Below, one piece after another: positions 1 to 8,070 of a stretch of DNA of 64,000 bases. Origin of the DNA: Rugamonas rivuli (lineage in GTDB: Bacteria > Pseudomonadota > Gammaproteobacteria > Burkholderiales > Burkholderiaceae_D); assembly GCF_009380165.1 (NCBI RefSeq), contig NZ_WHUF01000003.1, forward strand, positions 248,001 to 312,000, written 5' to 3'. Position numbers and translations under genes: made by a program. Positions within the stretch are counted from its first letter, which is position 1, and each line of letters starts with the position of its first letter. The notes beneath the pieces were generated by a model. The model worked only from the letters and a program-made list of their open reading frames with translations. It was not told the DNA's origin and made no database searches.

Positions 1-398
1 ACGAACGGCGCCGTGCTGCCGATCGACGCCAGCACCGCCAGGCCGCTCTCCAGCGATTGGTACTCCTTCTGGATTTGCTGGCGCAGATGACGCTCCAGCA
101 GCTCCTGTCTGTCCCAGCTGTGTTCCAGGTCGCTGCTGGCATCGCCCGATTCGCTGACATGCAGCGCCGCGAAGCCGACATTCGCCAGACGCGATTTCGG
201 ACTGGCGTCGCTGGCCAGCGCGCTGGCCGCATCCAGCGTACTGGCACTCCAGAACTGCTTGGTAAATTGTTTATCCCGTTTTCCGAGACGGTAGTGCTGC
301 ACGCCTTTGGCCAGTATCAGCACCCAGGTAATCACGGAGAACAGCACCAATGCGTAAAGGGCGCCTTGAACGATAAGATCTAAGTAGTAGGAAGACAT
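1..398 (-). CDS. exbB: ExbB/TolQ-family proton channel subunit (partial, runs off the left edge)
   Basis: The visible 132 codons begin with ATG at 396-398 and continue past position 1. The N-terminus (MSSYYLDLIVQGALYALVL) enters a membrane helix at about residues 10-30, followed by a charged cytoplasmic stretch, as in ExbB/TolQ/MotA-type channels. ExbB with ExbD uses the proton gradient to energise TonB at the inner membrane. It lies 27 bp downstream of tonB on the same strand; exbD is presumably just outside the window. Together with tonB it probably forms the dedicated energiser for the TonB-dependent receptor encoded at 2762. The assignment rests on position and on the N-terminal third only. 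Confidence 0.8.
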   Translation of the reverse strand, partial: MSSYYLDLIVQGALYALVLFSVITWVLILAKGVQHYRLGKRDKQFTKQFWSASTLDAASALASDASPKSRLANVGFAALHVSESGDASSDLEHSWDRQELLERHLRQQIQKEYQSLESGLAVLASIGSTAPF

Positions 399-425
399 GG
401 ATAGCGCTCTCAGTATAAAAAAGGA

Positions 426-1199
426 TTAGGAAAGTTTGAAATTCAGTGGAACCTTGACCCAGCCGTCTATCGGCGTCTGGCCCCGTTTGGCCGGATCGAA
501 GGACCAGGCCAGCACCGCCTTGACGGCGGCATCGTCGAGGATCTTGTGGCCGCTGGATTTGTCGACGGCGACGTTATCCGGCTTGCCGGATGCGAGTACG
601 TGCACCTTCAGCACCACGTTCCCCTGCAAGCCACGGTCCTGCGCCAGGGCCGGATAGTCGGGCGCCGGGTTGCTGCGGTAGCCGGCGTAGCCGCGCGGTT
701 CGGTGACGGGTTCTGGTGGCGGCGGCGGTGCTGGCGCGGCGGCGACCGGTGCCGGCGGTGCAGGCGTCGCCACCTGCACGGTGTTGGCGCTCGGCGGGCC
801 ATCGTCCACCGGCGCCTGTGCCACCACCGGCACTTGCGGCGGAGCTTTCGCCGGGGCCGGCGCCACCTTGGCCACCTGCGGCTGCACCTTCGGCGGTTCC
901 GGTGGCGGCGGCGGCGGCGGCGCGAACTCAATCGCCAGCGGCTCGGCCGCTTTCGGCGGCAGCGGATCGATCTGTCCGCCCTGCTGGAAGGCGACGATCA
1001 CGCCGGCATGCAGCACCACCGCCAGCCCGACCACGGCAACCAGGCCACGCCTGTCGCCCTTACCGGCGATGGTGCCGGCCTGCGGGATCGCCACGCTGAC
1101 CGGCAACGCAACCTGCACCACCGGCGCGGGCCTTGCCTGCCGCCGGACAGCTGCGCGGCGCGGCGAATAGTTGATACTCTCAAAAGTCATTGCGGTCAT
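426..1199 (-). CDS. tonB: Energy transducer TonB
   Basis: A 257-aa TonB. An unusually long cytoplasmic N-terminus of about 50 residues precedes one membrane helix (about 52-71, containing His64, as in the TonB anchor). A proline/alanine-rich periplasm-spanning region follows (about 85-170), then the C-terminal TonB fold (from YPALAQ, with QGNVVLKVHV and ending NFKLS). It transmits proton-motive energy from ExbBD to outer-membrane receptors by binding their TonB box. It sits in a leftward operon with the rhodanese-like, cytochrome b and exbB genes, which diverges from a TonB-dependent receptor. This suggests it is a receptor-specific paralogue rather than the housekeeping TonB (inference). Confidence 0.93.
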   Translation of the reverse strand: MTAMTFESINYSPRRAAVRRQARPAPVVQVALPVSVAIPQAGTIAGKGDRRGLVAVVGLAVVLHAGVIVAFQQGGQIDPLPPKAAEPLAIEFAPPPPPPPEPPKVQPQVAKVAPAPAKAPPQVPVVAQAPVDDGPPSANTVQVATPAPPAPVAAAPAPPPPPEPVTEPRGYAGYRSNPAPDYPALAQDRGLQGNVVLKVHVLASGKPDNVAVDKSSGHKILDDAAVKAVLAWSFDPAKRGQTPIDGWVKVPLNFKLS

Positions 1200-1245
1200 G
1201 GTGTAGCCCTCTCGATTGTGTAACTGATTTCATTCAAAACGCTGT

Positions 1246-1947
1246 TCACCAGCGAACAGCCCCGCTGGCGAAAGCCACCACCGCGGCAGCGAAGGCCAAC
1301 GACAGCAGCAGCGCCGTCCAGCTGCCCTTGGCCGCCGAGGTACCGGCGCGTACCTCCTTCCATCCTGTGACCATCGGCTTGACCAGGTTGTCCTTCTTGA
1401 GGAACAGGTAGACCAGGATCGCCAGGATATGCAGGGCCAGCACCGCGAGCAGCACGTAGGCCAGCTGCTTGTGCAGGCCGGTGAGGCGATTGGCCAGCCC
1501 CTCCTCCACCAACGCAAACAAGGGTCCGGTGAAGGAAATCTCGTCGTTGCCGAACAATCCCGTCGTCGCCTGCACCGCCAACAACCCAAGCAGCGCAAAC
1601 ACCGACAACGCGCCGAGCGGGTTGTGGCCCTGTCCCTTCCAGCGGCCACGCAGATAGGCGCGCAGGCTGGCGGCGGTCGGCAGGAAGTTGAGGAAGCGCG
1701 CGTGCGTCGATCCGGCAAAACCCCACGCCAGCCGGAACGCCACCAGGCCAAGTATCGCCAGTCCGGCCTTGCCATGCACTTCCATCCAGTCGCCGCCGAT
1801 CTCGCCGCTGACGATGGCGACCGTCACCGCCAGCACTAGCGACCAGTGGAACACGCGCGTAGGCAGATCCCATACCAGGATGCGGCGGCGCGTTTGCACG
1901 GCTGCTGCCGCAGGCTGCAACTCCTCATAGGTAGCGCGCTGGTTCAT
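1246..1947 (-). CDS. Cytochrome b561-family membrane protein
   Basis: A 233-aa di-heme cytochrome b of the b561/Ni-Fe-hydrogenase b-subunit type. Four membrane helices carry candidate heme-ligand histidines in RVFHWSL, MEVHGKAG, GLHKQLAY and LALHILA. A fifth hydrophobic helix lies at the C-terminus (LLLSLAFAAAVVAFASG). Such proteins pass electrons between the quinone pool and periplasmic c-type cytochromes or reductases. The gene is 12 bp downstream of the rhodanese-like gene and 46 bp upstream of tonB, so it is cotranscribed with the uptake machinery. With the cytochromes c encoded at 9.5-12.7 kb it could be the inner-membrane end of one electron chain (inference). Confidence 0.88.
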   Translation of the reverse strand: MNQRATYEELQPAAAAVQTRRRILVWDLPTRVFHWSLVLAVTVAIVSGEIGGDWMEVHGKAGLAILGLVAFRLAWGFAGSTHARFLNFLPTAASLRAYLRGRWKGQGHNPLGALSVFALLGLLAVQATTGLFGNDEISFTGPLFALVEEGLANRLTGLHKQLAYVLLAVLALHILAILVYLFLKKDNLVKPMVTGWKEVRAGTSAAKGSWTALLLSLAFAAAVVAFASGAVRW

Positions 1948-1959
1948 GATGAGGCTTGC

Positions 1960-2403
1960 TTAGTTAGGCGCTGCGGCGGCGACCTGCTTGGCCGGCGGAG
2001 CGATGCGGACGATCTTCCCGCCCTGCGACTCGTAGTCCTCCGAGCCGGTGGCGCCGGCCACCTTGTAGCCCTTGGCAGTCAGCAGGTCGCCGACGGCGCC
2101 GGCACGGTGCGCGTGGTTGGAGACGGTGACGATGACGCGGTCCTTCGGTATATAAGCCAGCTGGTTTTCAACGTCCTTGGCCTGGATGTTCAGGAACACA
2201 GGGAAGCTGCCCTTGGCGGTGACTTCGTCCGGGCGGCGCACGTCGAGCACCACCAGCTTTTCCGGCTTGGCCAGCAGCGCGTCGACTTCTGCGCGCTCCA
2301 GTTGTTTGGTCTTGTAGGTCCACGGCTGCGGCGCTTGCTGCGCCCATGCGGATACGGTGGCGGTCAGCGCCAGGGCCAGTGCGGCGATACGGAATGTCTT
2401 CAT
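1960..2403 (-). CDS. Secreted rhodanese-like domain protein lacking the catalytic cysteine
   Basis: 147 aa with a clear signal peptide (MKTFRIAALALALTATVSAWA, cleaved near residue 21) and a single rhodanese fold (VVLDVRRPDEV, VIVTVSNHAHRAG). In active sulfurtransferases the loop reads like YCRSGxRS; here the cysteine position carries Ser in VSNHAHRA and the mature protein contains no cysteine. It should not be a sulfurtransferase; a binding or structural role is more likely. It is the first gene of the leftward operon with cytochrome b and tonB-exbB. Its start lies about 40 bp downstream of the predicted transcription start of a -24/-12 promoter at 2454-2469. Confidence 0.85.
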   Translation of the reverse strand: MKTFRIAALALALTATVSAWAQQAPQPWTYKTKQLERAEVDALLAKPEKLVVLDVRRPDEVTAKGSFPVFLNIQAKDVENQLAYIPKDRVIVTVSNHAHRAGAVGDLLTAKGYKVAGATGSEDYESQGGKIVRIAPPAKQVAAAAPN

Positions 2404-2453
2404 GGTGTCGTTGCCTTCAAAGTGGATGAGTGGGATTCCTCACCGATCACTTC

Positions 2454-2469
2454 TGCAACTATCGTGCCA
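2454..2469 (-). promoter_or_regulatory. Sigma-54 (-24/-12) promoter of the leftward operon
   Basis: Read on the minus strand, 2469 to 2454 is TGGCACGATAGTTGCA. It matches the sigma-54 consensus TGGCACG-N4-TTGCA at every defined base, with GG and GC separated by 10 bp. Transcription would start near 2443, about 40 nt before the rhodanese-like ATG. Confidence 0.82.
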
Positions 2470-2559
2470 AACCTGCCGATGGCGCGCAAAGCCTGTATTC
2501 ATGGGCTTTATCGAATTTTCGGCTGCGGCGCATGTGCTGTCAGACCACCACACGCCGGA

Positions 2560-2589
2560 ACAGGGCTGCTGCAAAATCAACAGCCCTGT
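2560..2589. promoter_or_regulatory. Putative upstream activating site (enhancer) A
   Basis: A perfect 9-bp inverted repeat, ACAGGGCTG (2560-2568) and CAGCCCTGT (2581-2589), enclosing the dyad TGCTG-CAAAAT-CAACA (2567-2582) with the same centre. It lies about 131 bp and 144 bp from the two predicted divergent sigma-54 start points, a typical distance for an NtrC-type activator. The same TGCTG-N6-CAACA pattern recurs at 5560-5575 and 22754-22769. Confidence 0.65.
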
Positions 2590-2692
2590 CCTGCAGCCCC
2601 CTGCTCCATCGCAGCAGGACGAAAAGGCGCACACGCAGCCGGATACTCATGCTTAAACATATGCATTAATTGTATAAACGATTTCTCCGTGA

Positions 2693-2708
2693 TGGCACGC
2701 TACTTGCG
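2693..2708 (+). promoter_or_regulatory. Sigma-54 (-24/-12) promoter of the TonB-receptor gene
   Basis: TGGCACGCTACTTGCG: the -24 GG (2694-2695) and -12 GC (2706-2707) are exactly 10 bp apart, and all but the last base fit the consensus. The start point would be near 2719, giving a leader of about 43 nt before the ATG at 2762. Confidence 0.82.
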
Positions 2709-2761
2709 AAATAGCGGTCAATACCACCGTCAACATCAGTCACCATCAGGAGAGCATAGTA

Positions 2762-5545
2762 ATGAGCAAAGCGCATAACGCCTTACCCAACCACTTCCGA
2801 GCGGCACCGCTGGCGGCCGCAGTCGTTGCCGCGCTTGGGCTGCTGTCATCAGGAACCCTGCACGCCGCCGATACGCCAACCATCGCCGAGCTGCAAGCCG
2901 AAATCGCAAGGCTCAAGCAGGCACTGGCCGCAAAGGACGGCACCATCGTTCCCGCCGCCCAGCCGGAGCCGGTAGCCGCCAGCACACCAGCCGAAGAGGA
3001 ACCGCAGGCACTAGGCGCCGTCACTGTACGCGCCAAGAGAAAAATCGAACTGCTGAAAGATGTGCCGCTATCGGTTTCCGTCGTCAGCGGCGCGGAACTG
3101 GACCGCGAACTGGCACAGGATCTGAGCGCCATCACCAAGCGCGGCGCCGGCATCCAGTTCAACCAGAACAACACGCGCGGCGCCTCGCTGTCGATACGCG
3201 GCCTGGGCAAGCGCTCCTTCACCGAAACGCAAGACCCCAGCGTCGGCATGGTGGTCGATGGCGTGAGTTACGGCCTGTCGCAGCTGGCCAACTTCGATTT
3301 CTACGACATCGATTCGGTCGATGTCACGCGCGGCCCGCAAGGCACGCTGGGTGGCAAAGGCGCCAGCTCCGGCGTCGTCAGCATCAACACCAAGCGGCCA
3401 TCGTTCTACCCGAGCGCCGACTACCAGATCACCTACGGCCAGCGCGACACGCTGATTGCCAAAGCCAATCTGGGCGGCCCGATCATCGAAGACCTGCTGG
3501 CGTGGCGCAGCTCCTTCCTCGTCGACCGCAGCCGGGGCTACTACGTCAACAACTTCGACAGCAACTACAGCCTGTATAACAAGAACCGCGTCAGCGGCCG
3601 CACGCAGTTCCTGTTCACGCCCAGCGCGGACTTCAATGCGCGCGTCAGCTTCGACCTGGAACCCCACGCACCGCAAGTGCAGAATGGCCTGACCTTCTAC
3701 AAGAACCAGCCCGACCGCTTTGCCGACGGCTCGCTCACCGACCCAAGCGGCACCACGGCGCGCGCCAAGCTGGCCGGATACACATCCGCCACCGGCGCCT
3801 TCACGCCCGGCCGCGCATGGTTTGCCGGCCGCGATTTCAACGGCTCGCCCTACACCTACGACAAGAACTACATCGGCGATAACAACCTTAACTTCAACGA
3901 GAACCAGGGCCAGACTGTCCACAACAAGGGCGGACAGATCGACCTGACCTGGAACCTGGCCAACCACACGCTGAGCTCCATCACCGCCACCCGCAAGTAC
4001 ACCTTCGACGCGCACAACGACGAAGGCACGCCGTTCGACATCAACCGCAACGGCGGCGGCGGCGTCGACTACCAGCAATTCAGCCAGGAGCTCAAGCTGA
4101 AGTCCAAGCCGGGCGGATCGTTCGACTATGTGGCCGGCCTGTTCTACCTGAAGACTGAAGACGACATCGCATCCAAAACCGGCTGGGGTTCGGACGCCGG
4201 CGCATGGTTCGCCACCACCGCGCAGTACAACACGCTGGACCGCCTGGCGGGCGCCAACCGCGGCGCGGGCCTGGCGCTGCTGAAGGATACGCTGGACGAC
4301 GCGATCACCAAGGGCGACACCATCGTCAACACCAAGAGCACCGCCATCTACGGCAACGCCACCTGGCGCGCGACCGATGCCATCAGCCTTAACGGCGGCC
4401 TGCGGCTGACGCATGAGAACCGCACCACCACCGACGTGAAGCTGTTGACGGCAAACGGCGCCGGCGCTGCGCTCAATCCGGTCGCTGTGCGCGGCGTAGC
4501 GCTGGGCGGCTTCAACTCCACCGCCACCGGCGCGCTCGCCGCCGGCAACAGCGCGGCGCAGACGGCGCTGGCGGACGCAGTGGCCATCCGCTACTTCGGC
4601 GCCGCCTCGTATGCCGCGCTGACTGCCACACAACAGGCGCAGGTAGCTGCCGCCAAGGCGCTGCGCGCGGGTCAGATTGGTCAACTCATCGGCGGCATCA
4701 CCAGCCACTACGACGACAACCTGGTGACGGCCACTCTGGGACCGAGCTACCGCTTCAACGACAACGTAACCGGCTACACCTCGTGGCAGTACGGCGAGAA
4801 GTCCGGCTCCGCGCTCAACGTCAACGGCCTGTCCGCCAACGTGCGGCCGGAGAAAACCAGCGCGTTTGAAGTGGGCCTGAAATCCAGCCTGCTGAACAAC
4901 ACGCTGATACTCAACGCCGACCTGTTCCAGATGAACATCCGTGACTACCAGTCGACGGTACGGGTGGTGGACGACTTCACCACACAGACCAATATCGCCA
5001 ACGGCCAGGCCAATCCGACCGCCTACGTGACGGCGCAGGGCAACGTGCCCAAGGTGCGGGCGCGCGGGCTGGAATTGGATGCGGTCTACTCCGGCATCCA
5101 GAACCTCAGCATCCGCGTGGCCGGCGCCTATACGGACGCGCGCTATATCAGCTTCCCGTTGGCCGCCAAGCCGGACGAGCAGGCCTACCTGACGGCGCCC
5201 TACGTCGACCAGAGCGGCCTGACGCTGCCGGGCGTGGCCAAGTGGACCGGCAACGTCGGCGCCGAGTACCGCATCCCGGTATGGGCCAACAAGCAGTTCC
5301 ACGCCAGCTTTAATACGGCCTTCACCAGCCGCTATAACAACACGGACACCCTGTCCGACTATGGCTACGTGCCGGGGAACGCCATCACCGACATCGCCAT
5401 CGGCCTCACCACCAAGGCCGGCTTCGACGTCAGCCTGATTGTGAAGAACGCCACCGACAACCGCAAGCACGAACCGGCATGGACCAGCTATTCGCCGAAT
5501 CCGTATCCGCGCTGGTTTGGCCTGAGCTTCAGCGGCAAGCTGTAA
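2762..5545 (+). CDS. TonB-dependent outer-membrane receptor
   Basis: 927 aa. The ATG is preceded by an AGGAG site. A signal peptide (to about residue 36) is followed by a short coiled-coil-like segment (AELQAEIARLKQALAAK, about 41-57) and a TonB-box-like stretch near residue 82 (ALGAVTVRA). Then come the plug domain (SVVSGAELDRE, SIRGLGKRSF, VDVTRGPQGTLGGKG) and a 22-strand-type barrel ending WFGLSFSGKL. It should import a large or scarce ligand across the outer membrane using TonB-ExbB; the ligand cannot be read from sequence. It has its own sigma-54 promoter and is followed by secreted redox proteins, so the substrate may be processed in the periplasm. The plug resembles those of ferric-siderophore and glycan/vitamin receptors. 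Confidence 0.93.
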   Translation: MSKAHNALPNHFRAAPLAAAVVAALGLLSSGTLHAADTPTIAELQAEIARLKQALAAKDGTIVPAAQPEPVAASTPAEEEPQALGAVTVRAKRKIELLKDVPLSVSVVSGAELDRELAQDLSAITKRGAGIQFNQNNTRGASLSIRGLGKRSFTETQDPSVGMVVDGVSYGLSQLANFDFYDIDSVDVTRGPQGTLGGKGASSGVVSINTKRPSFYPSADYQITYGQRDTLIAKANLGGPIIEDLLAWRSSFLVDRSRGYYVNNFDSNYSLYNKNRVSGRTQFLFTPSADFNARVSFDLEPHAPQVQNGLTFYKNQPDRFADGSLTDPSGTTARAKLAGYTSATGAFTPGRAWFAGRDFNGSPYTYDKNYIGDNNLNFNENQGQTVHNKGGQIDLTWNLANHTLSSITATRKYTFDAHNDEGTPFDINRNGGGGVDYQQFSQELKLKSKPGGSFDYVAGLFYLKTEDDIASKTGWGSDAGAWFATTAQYNTLDRLAGANRGAGLALLKDTLDDAITKGDTIVNTKSTAIYGNATWRATDAISLNGGLRLTHENRTTTDVKLLTANGAGAALNPVAVRGVALGGFNSTATGALAAGNSAAQTALADAVAIRYFGAASYAALTATQQAQVAAAKALRAGQIGQLIGGITSHYDDNLVTATLGPSYRFNDNVTGYTSWQYGEKSGSALNVNGLSANVRPEKTSAFEVGLKSSLLNNTLILNADLFQMNIRDYQSTVRVVDDFTTQTNIANGQANPTAYVTAQGNVPKVRARGLELDAVYSGIQNLSIRVAGAYTDARYISFPLAAKPDEQAYLTAPYVDQSGLTLPGVAKWTGNVGAEYRIPVWANKQFHASFNTAFTSRYNNTDTLSDYGYVPGNAITDIAIGLTTKAGFDVSLIVKNATDNRKHEPAWTSYSPNPYPRWFGLSFSGKL

Positions 5546-5559
5546 TCGCAGCAGCGGCC

Positions 5560-5575
5560 TGCTGGATATTCAACA
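5560..5575. promoter_or_regulatory. Putative upstream activating site C
   Basis: TGCTG-GATATT-CAACA, the third copy of the TGCTG-N6-CAACA pattern. It is embedded in a perfect 10-bp hairpin sequence, CGGCCTGCTG (5555-5564) and CAGCAGGCCG (5574-5583). No T-run follows, so it is not a good intrinsic terminator. It lies about 130 bp upstream of the predicted start from the -24/-12 promoter at 5671. Confidence 0.6.
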
Positions 5576-5670
5576 GCAGGCCGCCGCAACTGACCGCGCG
5601 GCAGCAGGCGCTCCTGCTGCCCGCAGCAGAATCCCTAGTCAAATCAAGTACATGAGCGTCAGGCGACTGC

Positions 5671-5686
5671 TGGTCCGATAGTTGCT
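5671..5686 (+). promoter_or_regulatory. Sigma-54 (-24/-12) promoter of the DUF1549-to-groEL operon
   Basis: TGGTCCGATAGTTGCT: GG (5672-5673) and GC (5684-5685) are 10 bp apart and the -12 element TTGCT is perfect. The -24 element is TGGTCCG instead of TGGCACG. Predicted start near 5697, about 40 nt before the GTG start at 5739. The promoter overlaps the more upstream in-frame ATG at 5682 and so argues against that start. Confidence 0.7.
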
Positions 5687-5738
5687 ATCTAAAGCAGTGA
5701 TGCCTTATCTCGTCCACGCATACAGAAGGAGCAAGTCA

Positions 5739-8048
5739 GTGAACAAGCCCGCAATAAAGACGCTATCGATCGCCGTGCTGCTAAGCTTTTCCGCAGTGCT
5801 GTCGGCGGCGCCCGACGACGCACCCAAGGCCGCAGCGCCTGCAAACAACAAGGCCTGGGCGTACACCACGCCGCAGCAGCCGGCCGCCCCCATCGTCAAA
5901 CAGAAAAGCTGGGTGCGCACACCGGTTGACGCATTCGTACTGGCCAAGCTGGAAGAGAAAGGCTTGAAGCCGTCGCCGGATGCAGACCGCGCCACCTTCA
6001 TCCGCCGCGCCACGCTCGACACCTGGGGCCTGATCCCGACGCCTGAGGAAGTACGCGCCTTCGTCAACGATAAATCGCCGGACGCCTACGAGAAGCTGGC
6101 GGACCGCCTGCTGTCGTCGCCGCACTACGGCGAGCGCCAGGCGCGCCGTTGGCTCGATCTGGCCCGCTACGCCGACAGCGCCGGCTTCCAAAACGACACC
6201 ACTCGTCCGAACAACTACCGCTATCGCGACTACGTCATCACCGGCTTCAACGCCGACAAGCCGTTCGACCGCTTCATCAAGGAACAGCTGGCCGGGGACG
6301 AGCTGTGGCCCGACAGCCAGGAAGCCAAGATCGCCACCGGTTTCCTGGCCGGCTATCCGGACAACTCGAACTCGCGCGACCTGGTGCAGCGCAAATACCA
6401 GATCGCGACCGACATGACGGACCTGGTCGGCGAAACCTTCCTGGCCGCCACCGTGGGCTGCGCGCGCTGCCACAACCACAAGGCGGACAAGGTCAGTCAG
6501 AAGGAATACTTCCAGCTGCAGGCCTTCTTCGCCAACACCAGCTTCGACGAAAAGGCCCCCGCCATCAAGGGCGAGGCCGAACTGGCATACGAGAAGCAGC
6601 AGGCCACCTACCGCGAAGCGACCAAGGATATCCGCGCGCAGCAGAAGGCCATCCTCGACACCATCCGCACGGTGGCAGTCAAGTACCACAAGGAGCGCTA
6701 CCTGACCGACAGCCGCGAGGCGATCTTCAAGCCTGAAGCCGAATGGACGGCGATGGACCGCTGGGTGAACTTCCGCCTGAAAACCGTCAGCACCGACCAG
6801 GACGTGGTGGCCTACCTGAAGCTGACCGCCGAAGACAAGGACAGCGCGGACTACACCCCGGCCAACGTCGACAAATGGAAGCAGTATCAGAAGCTGACTG
6901 CCGATATGAAAAAGTTCGACAAGCTGAAGCCGGAGAAAGGCAGCTTGACGCTGACTGCAGCCACCGAGCTGGGTCACGCCGACTCGCCGCCGACCTTCGT
7001 CCGTTTCGGCGGCGTGCATGAGCGTCCGACCGACGAAGTGCAACCGGCGCTGCCGGTGCTATGGGCCGGCGCCAACGCCAAGCTGGATATCAAGCCTACC
7101 GCCACCTCGTCCGGCCGCCGCACCGCGCTGGCCAACTGGCTTGCAAGCGCCGACAACCCGTTGACGGCGCGGGTGTTCGTCAACCGCGTGTGGAGCCAGT
7201 ACTTCGCCAACGGCATCGTCGCCTCCGTGGCCGACTTCGGCCGCGCAGGCCAGAAGCCTACGCACCCGGAGCTGCTTGATTACCTGGCGACCGACTTCGT
7301 CAAGCAGGGCTGGAGCGTCAAGAAGCTGCATCGCCAGATCCTGCTGTCCAGCGTCTACCGCCAGTCTTCCGGCCAGCGTGACGATGTGCTGAAGGTCGAT
7401 CCGGACAACAAGCTGCTGGCGGTCTACCCGCGCAAACGCCTGGAAGCCGAAGAGATCCGCGATTCGCTGCTGGCCGCTTCCGGCAAGCTGGAAGACAAGA
7501 TCGGCGGCCCTGCCGTGTTCCCGCCGGTGCCGGCCAACTTCAACGCCGGCAACCTGTGGACGCCGTCCGCCGATCCCGCGGAGCAGAACCGCCGCAGCGT
7601 CTACGTGTTCGTGCGCCGCAGCGTGCCGTATCCGCTGATGCAGAGTTTCGACCTGGCCGATCCATCGCATGCACACCACAAGCGCGATGTCACCACCACG
7701 CCTTTGCAGGCGCTGACGCTGTTTAACAGCGACGTGGTATTCGGCTGGTCGCAAGCACTGGCGGGCCGCGTGATCCGCGAGGCAGGCAAGGATGAAACGG
7801 CGCAGCTGAACCGTCTGTACGAGATCCTGTTTGCCCGCGCACCGAACAAGTCCGAGAAGGCGGCGTTGAAGGACTTCCTCGACAAGGAGGAAAAAATCAT
7901 CCTGGCCAAAAACGCGGACGGCAAGTTTGAAATCGCCGTGCCGCTCGGCCTGAAAGAAAACCAGCAAGTGAATCCGGTGCGGGCGGCGGCGTTCGTCGAC
8001 CTGGTGCACGCGGTCTCCAACTCCAACGACTTTGCCTACCGCTTCTAA
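5739..8048 (+). CDS. DUF1549/DUF1553 (PSCyt2-PSD1) secreted protein with a CxxCH motif
   Basis: 769 aa from GTG 5739, which has an AGAAGGAG site just upstream and yields a proper signal peptide (NKPAIKTLSIAVLLSF, cleaved after about residue 24). An ATG at 5682 is also in frame but lies inside the -12 promoter element. DUF1549 covers roughly residues 55-265, with a CARCH heme-binding-type motif at 241-245 in VGCARCHNHKADKVSQKEY. DUF1553 covers about 465-745. These paired domains are very common in planctomycete secreted proteins, where their role is unknown, and are sparse in Proteobacteria. A linked DUF1501 gene, as here 22 bp downstream, is the usual partner. CxxCH implies attachment of heme c by the Ccm system encoded at 15-21 kb (inference). 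Confidence 0.88.
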   Translation: MNKPAIKTLSIAVLLSFSAVLSAAPDDAPKAAAPANNKAWAYTTPQQPAAPIVKQKSWVRTPVDAFVLAKLEEKGLKPSPDADRATFIRRATLDTWGLIPTPEEVRAFVNDKSPDAYEKLADRLLSSPHYGERQARRWLDLARYADSAGFQNDTTRPNNYRYRDYVITGFNADKPFDRFIKEQLAGDELWPDSQEAKIATGFLAGYPDNSNSRDLVQRKYQIATDMTDLVGETFLAATVGCARCHNHKADKVSQKEYFQLQAFFANTSFDEKAPAIKGEAELAYEKQQATYREATKDIRAQQKAILDTIRTVAVKYHKERYLTDSREAIFKPEAEWTAMDRWVNFRLKTVSTDQDVVAYLKLTAEDKDSADYTPANVDKWKQYQKLTADMKKFDKLKPEKGSLTLTAATELGHADSPPTFVRFGGVHERPTDEVQPALPVLWAGANAKLDIKPTATSSGRRTALANWLASADNPLTARVFVNRVWSQYFANGIVASVADFGRAGQKPTHPELLDYLATDFVKQGWSVKKLHRQILLSSVYRQSSGQRDDVLKVDPDNKLLAVYPRKRLEAEEIRDSLLAASGKLEDKIGGPAVFPPVPANFNAGNLWTPSADPAEQNRRSVYVFVRRSVPYPLMQSFDLADPSHAHHKRDVTTTPLQALTLFNSDVVFGWSQALAGRVIREAGKDETAQLNRLYEILFARAPNKSEKAALKDFLDKEEKIILAKNADGKFEIAVPLGLKENQQVNPVRAAAFVDLVHAVSNSNDFAYRF

Positions 8049-8070
8049 AACTATTTAAAAGGACTGCACC

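Larger units (their letters stand above)
2404..2761. promoter_or_regulatory. Divergent intergenic control region
   Basis: 358 bp without a convincing gene between the rhodanese-like and TonB-receptor genes. It holds two outward-facing sigma-54-type promoters and a central inverted repeat (each listed separately), which is the layout expected for one enhancer serving two operons. Short open frames here have no ribosome-binding site or recognisable product. Confidence 0.7.

Noticed and set aside
3068-5470. An 800-codon open frame on the minus strand
   Set aside because: It lies fully antisense to the TonB-receptor gene, whose signal peptide, plug and barrel motifs are unmistakable. Long antisense frames are expected at this GC content.
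5555-5583. Hairpin after the TonB-receptor gene as an intrinsic terminator
   Set aside because: The stem is perfect but no T-run follows, and it contains the TGCTG-N6-CAACA pattern at enhancer distance from a promoter. A dual role is still possible.
5682-5738. ATG 5682 as start of the DUF1549 gene
   Set aside because: It overlaps the -12 element of the predicted sigma-54 promoter, has no ribosome site, and would bury the signal peptide. GTG 5739 has AGAAGGAG.
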